Source of the DNA: TMED8 sp038125725
GTDB taxonomy: Bacteria > Pseudomonadota > Alphaproteobacteria > Rhodospirillales > Casp-alpha2
Length of the DNA: 47,358 bases
Direction of reading: 5' to 3'
Assembly (NCBI GenBank): GCA_038125725.1
Contig: JAYPEK010000030.1
Span: 1 to 47,358, forward strand
Shown here: positions 44,753 through 47,358 of the stretch, in pieces
Position numbering within the stretch: position 1 is the stretch's first letter
How the letters are laid out: every line of letters begins with the position of its first letter
Program-made: the position numbers and the translations under genes
Notes under the pieces: generated by a model
Database searches by the model: none
What the model was told of the DNA's origin: nothing
What the model saw: only the letters and a program-made list of their open reading frames with translations

Positions 44753-44825
44753 AATACAATCACTAAGTAATTGATTAATAACGATACATAGACCTATACA
44801 AGACTTTAACAAAATACCTAAGCCG

Positions 44826-44854
44826 TTGACTGCGCTGGGCTTTGGCATTAGCAC
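44826..44854 (+). promoter_or_regulatory. Probable promoter of the island integrase
   Basis: TTGACT and TAGCAC are 17 bases apart. Transcription would start near 44861, just before the long inverted repeat at 44876-44905, which could then act as operator. Confidence 0.4.
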
Positions 44855-44875
44855 TTAGACAAGAACCTGGACAAT

Positions 44876-44905
44876 CTGTGCACTACTGCTGTGCATAGTG
44901 CACAG
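44876..44905. promoter_or_regulatory. Perfect 10-bp inverted repeat upstream of the integrase
   Basis: CTGTGCACTA and TAGTGCACAG are exact inverted repeats separated by 10 bases that include another TGTGCA. The element is 27 bases before the integrase start codon. It could be an operator or an arm-type site of the recombinase. Confidence 0.6.
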
Positions 44906-44931
44906 GGGCAGATTTTGCGGTCTGGAGTGTG

Positions 44932-46161
44932 ATGGCCAAGAAGCAGTTTTTTGCGGAAGACGAAGTCCCCATTTTTGAGAACAGGAACGGGGCTGTGGTC
45001 TTCAGACGCGGCGAGAACTGGCAGTTCCGCGTGTGGCTCACAGCGGACAACAAGTACGTACAGAAGAGCCTGCATACCAGAATCAGAGAGACCGCGATTG
45101 AGCGTGGACAGGCGCTGTATCTGGAACTGCATGCGCATATTGAACGGGGTGTGAAGTACTACTCCATCTCTCTCAAGGAAGCGGTACAGACCTACACTAG
45201 CTACAGGGCGACGGAGGTCAGGGATAATCCCAGCGAACAGGGTATCGTTGCGGGTCGTCTGGTGACCATCCAGGCGCACCTCAAACACTTTCTGGATTTT
45301 GTGGGCAGAGACACCAAGCTAAGCGAGCTGGAAGAGAACCAGTTGCTGGCCTATCCGCAGTGGCGCAGATCACAGCGCAAGACTGCGGATACCACGATCC
45401 GCAACGAGATGAGCACCATCAACGCCTGCATGGCCTATCTGTATGACGTGGAGAAGATGGGCTCGTTCCGTCAGTTCTATCTGCCTAAATACACCAAGGC
45501 ACGAGTGGATACCGCACGGGTCAAGCGAGAGACCTTTGAAGCGGATGAGTACATGGCCTTTGTCAGAGCCATGCGTGAATACGTGCGCGAGGATGTGGAT
45601 CCAGACGAACTTCACGCAAGGCAGCTGGTGCGACACTACTTTCTGGTGGCGGCAAACAGCGGCATGCGATCAGGGGAGCTGGCTCAGCTGACCTGGGACA
45701 ATGTGAGCCTGCGCGAGATTGACGGCAAAACCATTGCCACCGTGAATGTGCTGGCCGCGACCTCCAAGGTAGGCAAGCAACGCACCTTCATGCATAGGGA
45801 GGGTGAGTACTATCAGCGCTGGCGCGAGATCTCAGGACACAAGACTGGGATCATCTTCAGCGTGGATGGAAGCAGACGCTACCCGCGTTCCTCGCTCTAC
45901 AAGCACTTCAAGCGCATCATGGCGATCGCGGATATCGATCCCGCTAGAAAGTCCCATCTTGTGCCCTACAGCTTCAGGCACTTTGCAATCACCCAGCGTG
46001 TGATGAGCGGGTTGCACTTGCAGGAAGTGGCGCAGATGACGGGAACCAGCCTGCCTCAGGTTGAGGAGACCTACTACCATCTTAACGAAGCGCAGATGCA
46101 ACGAGCCGCACTGGCGGATTACGTGAGAGACAAAAACGGCACAATCATCCCCACGATGTGA
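44932..46161 (+). CDS. Tyrosine recombinase (integrase) of the guaA-associated island
   Basis: A 409-residue phage-type integrase. The N-terminal part (about 1-110) resembles an AP2-like arm-binding region (VVFRRGENWQFRVWL). A core-binding SAM-like domain follows (about 110-200). The catalytic domain has Arg246 in ANSGMRSGELAQLTW, Lys279 region, Arg349 in PYSFRHFAIT, and Tyr381/382 in EETYYHL. The first box II His is Tyr (YSFR) and the LGH box reads MTGTS, so two usual histidines are absent. It sits directly behind guaA in the same direction, as in guaA-integrated elements. Codon use is more AT-rich than the backbone. Confidence 0.9.
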   Translation: MAKKQFFAEDEVPIFENRNGAVVFRRGENWQFRVWLTADNKYVQKSLHTRIRETAIERGQALYLELHAHIERGVKYYSISLKEAVQTYTSYRATEVRDNPSEQGIVAGRLVTIQAHLKHFLDFVGRDTKLSELEENQLLAYPQWRRSQRKTADTTIRNEMSTINACMAYLYDVEKMGSFRQFYLPKYTKARVDTARVKRETFEADEYMAFVRAMREYVREDVDPDELHARQLVRHYFLVAANSGMRSGELAQLTWDNVSLREIDGKTIATVNVLAATSKVGKQRTFMHREGEYYQRWREISGHKTGIIFSVDGSRRYPRSSLYKHFKRIMAIADIDPARKSHLVPYSFRHFAITQRVMSGLHLQEVAQMTGTSLPQVEETYYHLNEAQMQRAALADYVRDKNGTIIPTM

Positions 46162-46196
46162 CAGATAAATGGGTGCAGGTATCTAAGGGTCAGGGA

Positions 46197-46934
46197 TTAG
46201 CGTTTATTTGCTTCAAAATGATCCAAGGTCATTTTTAGAGACTGTCTTGTGGCTTCTTCGTCATAGCCATCCTTGCGACACGATTCGCAGTCCCAACTGT
46301 GTCCCGCGTTTCTAAAAATATGCTTTTTGAACTTAGGACTTTTGCGTTCAACGATATCTAACTGGTCATATACAAAACGGGGTTTTTGGACGCTATCGTT
46401 GTCGCCGTGAATTGCCAGAACAGGGTTGCTGTCGCCGTCAAAATAGTCTGCTGGGTAGCCATTCCATCCCGCGGATGCAGGCCAACGCCAAACACCATAA
46501 TGTGACGCTCCAGCATTCACGTGCTTCCGAGCCGCTAGAAAACTTGCCCAGTAGCCTCCGTTTGAAAAGCCAACAGCAAAGATATTTTTTGCATCCGCCC
46601 TGGGGTCTTTTTTGATTACCTCAATCAGCTCTATAAGCTCTGCTTCTATCGCTGTCCTATATGTCGTCCAGGTCTCAAAACGGTTAGATTTTGAGATACC
46701 GTGCCGCCTAAAGAAATCTGGTGCATAAACGGCATACCCAGCGTTCGTGTATTTTGATATCTGCCGTTTGACAGTTTTAAATCCACCGCTGGTATGCAGG
46801 GCGATCACAACAGGAAACGGGCCATTACCCTCTGGGTAGTTGATTTCATGATAAATGGGTTCTGCATGTACCACAGAGTGGGTCAGCACAAAGAATGCAA
46901 TGATAAGTGTCAGGGCAGATTTATAAAATCTCAT
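46197..46934 (-). CDS. Exported dienelactone-hydrolase-like alpha/beta hydrolase
   Basis: A 245-residue protein with a signal peptide (residues 1-24, ending VHA). The hydrolase triad is Ser124 in GFSNGGYWA, Asp178 or Asp180 in HGDNDS and His212 in AGHSWD. VIALHTSGGFKT supplies the oxyanion loop. A CESC motif (216-219) near the C-terminus could form a disulfide. The gene is visibly AT-richer than the chromosome before guaA, fitting acquisition with the island. It runs opposite to the integrase. Periplasmic or secreted ester hydrolysis is likely; the substrate is unknown. Confidence 0.8.
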   Translation of the reverse strand: MRFYKSALTLIIAFFVLTHSVVHAEPIYHEINYPEGNGPFPVVIALHTSGGFKTVKRQISKYTNAGYAVYAPDFFRRHGISKSNRFETWTTYRTAIEAELIELIEVIKKDPRADAKNIFAVGFSNGGYWASFLAARKHVNAGASHYGVWRWPASAGWNGYPADYFDGDSNPVLAIHGDNDSVQKPRFVYDQLDIVERKSPKFKKHIFRNAGHSWDCESCRKDGYDEEATRQSLKMTLDHFEANKR

Positions 46935-47040
46935 AGCTGTTAAACTCCGCGGGCGGGATCTGGACGATATTTGAAACTGATATTGCGCCTAAATTATCAC
47001 TTTGAGAAACCTAAAGGTTGCGTTTTAGCATCCTAACAGC

Positions 47041-47358
47041 TCAGGCGAGGTTTGCGGCCCTGTGGAGCTGTTCGTCCGTGACATCACAGTAGAGAGCTGT
47101 GGTTGCGATGTGCTGGTGCCCCATGAGCAACTGGATCGTACGCATCCCCACGCCCTGTGCGTTGAGCTTGGTGGCAAAGGTTCTGCGGCCCGCATGCGAC
47201 GAGTTCCGCATACCAGCCTGTTTGTAGAAGCTGGAGAACTGCATGCACAGCGTGGTGTTGCTGAAGTGCTTGCCTGTGCGCTGTGAGGCAATCACGGGAG
47301 CACTGAGATCAGAAAGCCGCCTGGTCTTGAGATAGCGACACAGCTCTTTGCGCATTTT
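47041..47358 (-). CDS. C-terminal part of a second tyrosine recombinase (runs off the right edge)
   Basis: About 105 residues are visible and the frame continues beyond the window, so the N-terminal part is not seen. The catalytic signatures are canonical: HAGRRTFATKL (the HxxR box), LLMGHQHIATTALYC with the LGH-type His and the Tyr nucleophile. Unlike the integrase at 44932, all these residues are intact. It faces the integrase on the opposite strand, with a hydrolase between. It may be a second mobile element's recombinase or the partner of a two-recombinase island. Confidence 0.82.
   Translation of the reverse strand, partial: KMRKELCRYLKTRRLSDLSAPVIASQRTGKHFSNTTLCMQFSSFYKQAGMRNSSHAGRRTFATKLNAQGVGMRTIQLLMGHQHIATTALYCDVTDEQLHRAANLA

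Noticed and set aside
44753..44825. A tRNA or other RNA gene as attachment site behind guaA
   Set aside because: No cloverleaf or TPsiC-like sequence is visible; the guaA 3' end itself is the better explanation.
43139..44854. Long open frame antisense to guaA (571 codons)
   Set aside because: It mirrors the strongly biased codon use of guaA, has no family signature and no good start. High-GC genes often produce such antisense frames.

Overview
The window is a high-GC chromosomal stretch from an alphaproteobacterium, most like the Rhodospirillales. The yicC-gmk pair, monomeric NADP isocitrate dehydrogenase, intracellular PHB depolymerase, TRAP transport and many CoA/SDR/ADH oxidoreductases support this. 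It is one contiguous backbone up to guaA at about 44.75 kb. After guaA the base composition drops visibly and a mobile element begins. I found no rRNA, tRNA or CRISPR array.

Layout. (1) 1-2.4 kb: 3' part of a sulfide:quinone-reductase-type flavoprotein, then a class V aminotransferase. (2) 2.5-9.6 kb: a compact catabolic island. It has a divergent YciI-like gene, then a seven-gene same-strand run (FAH-family enzyme, RutE-like nitroreductase, OsmC, TRAP receptor and both permeases, hydroxyquinol-type intradiol dioxygenase), closed by a convergent GntR/FCD regulator. Similar ATCGAT-centred AT-rich sites lie in the divergent promoter and upstream of the regulator. (3) 9.7-17 kb: housekeeping genes (icd, yicC, gmk) with an SDR and two MFS carriers. 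(4) 17-20 kb: a coupled operon of a DUF1932-type dehydrogenase, a hot-dog hydratase and a family III CoA-transferase. (5) 20-21.8 kb: a three-gene membrane operon with a MotA/ExbB-like channel, an ExbD-like one-TM protein with a YfaP/DUF2135-like periplasmic domain, and an unknown membrane protein. This is the best candidate for an undescribed system. (6) 21.9-29 kb: rsmB, a 56-residue zinc-ribbon protein with a leader that can fold two ways, an alpha/beta hydrolase, a YHYH protein, an MscS channel coupled to a YbjQ-type protein, and phaZ. (7) 29-36 kb: oxidoreductases, including two paralogous zinc alcohol dehydrogenases, and a secreted Lys/Asp-rich protein. (8) 36-43 kb: cold-shock protein, TPP riboswitch plus thiC, a membrane-anchored GltB-like protein, a split sulfo/phosphonopyruvate decarboxylase, unknown small proteins and a PhnD-like protein. 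(9) 43.2-47.4 kb: guaA, with a tyrosine recombinase directly behind it, a secreted hydrolase of low GC, and the C-terminal part of a second recombinase running off the right edge. This is the classic arrangement of an element integrated at the guaA 3' end.

All functional calls come from reading motifs and neighbourhoods by eye; no database search was possible.
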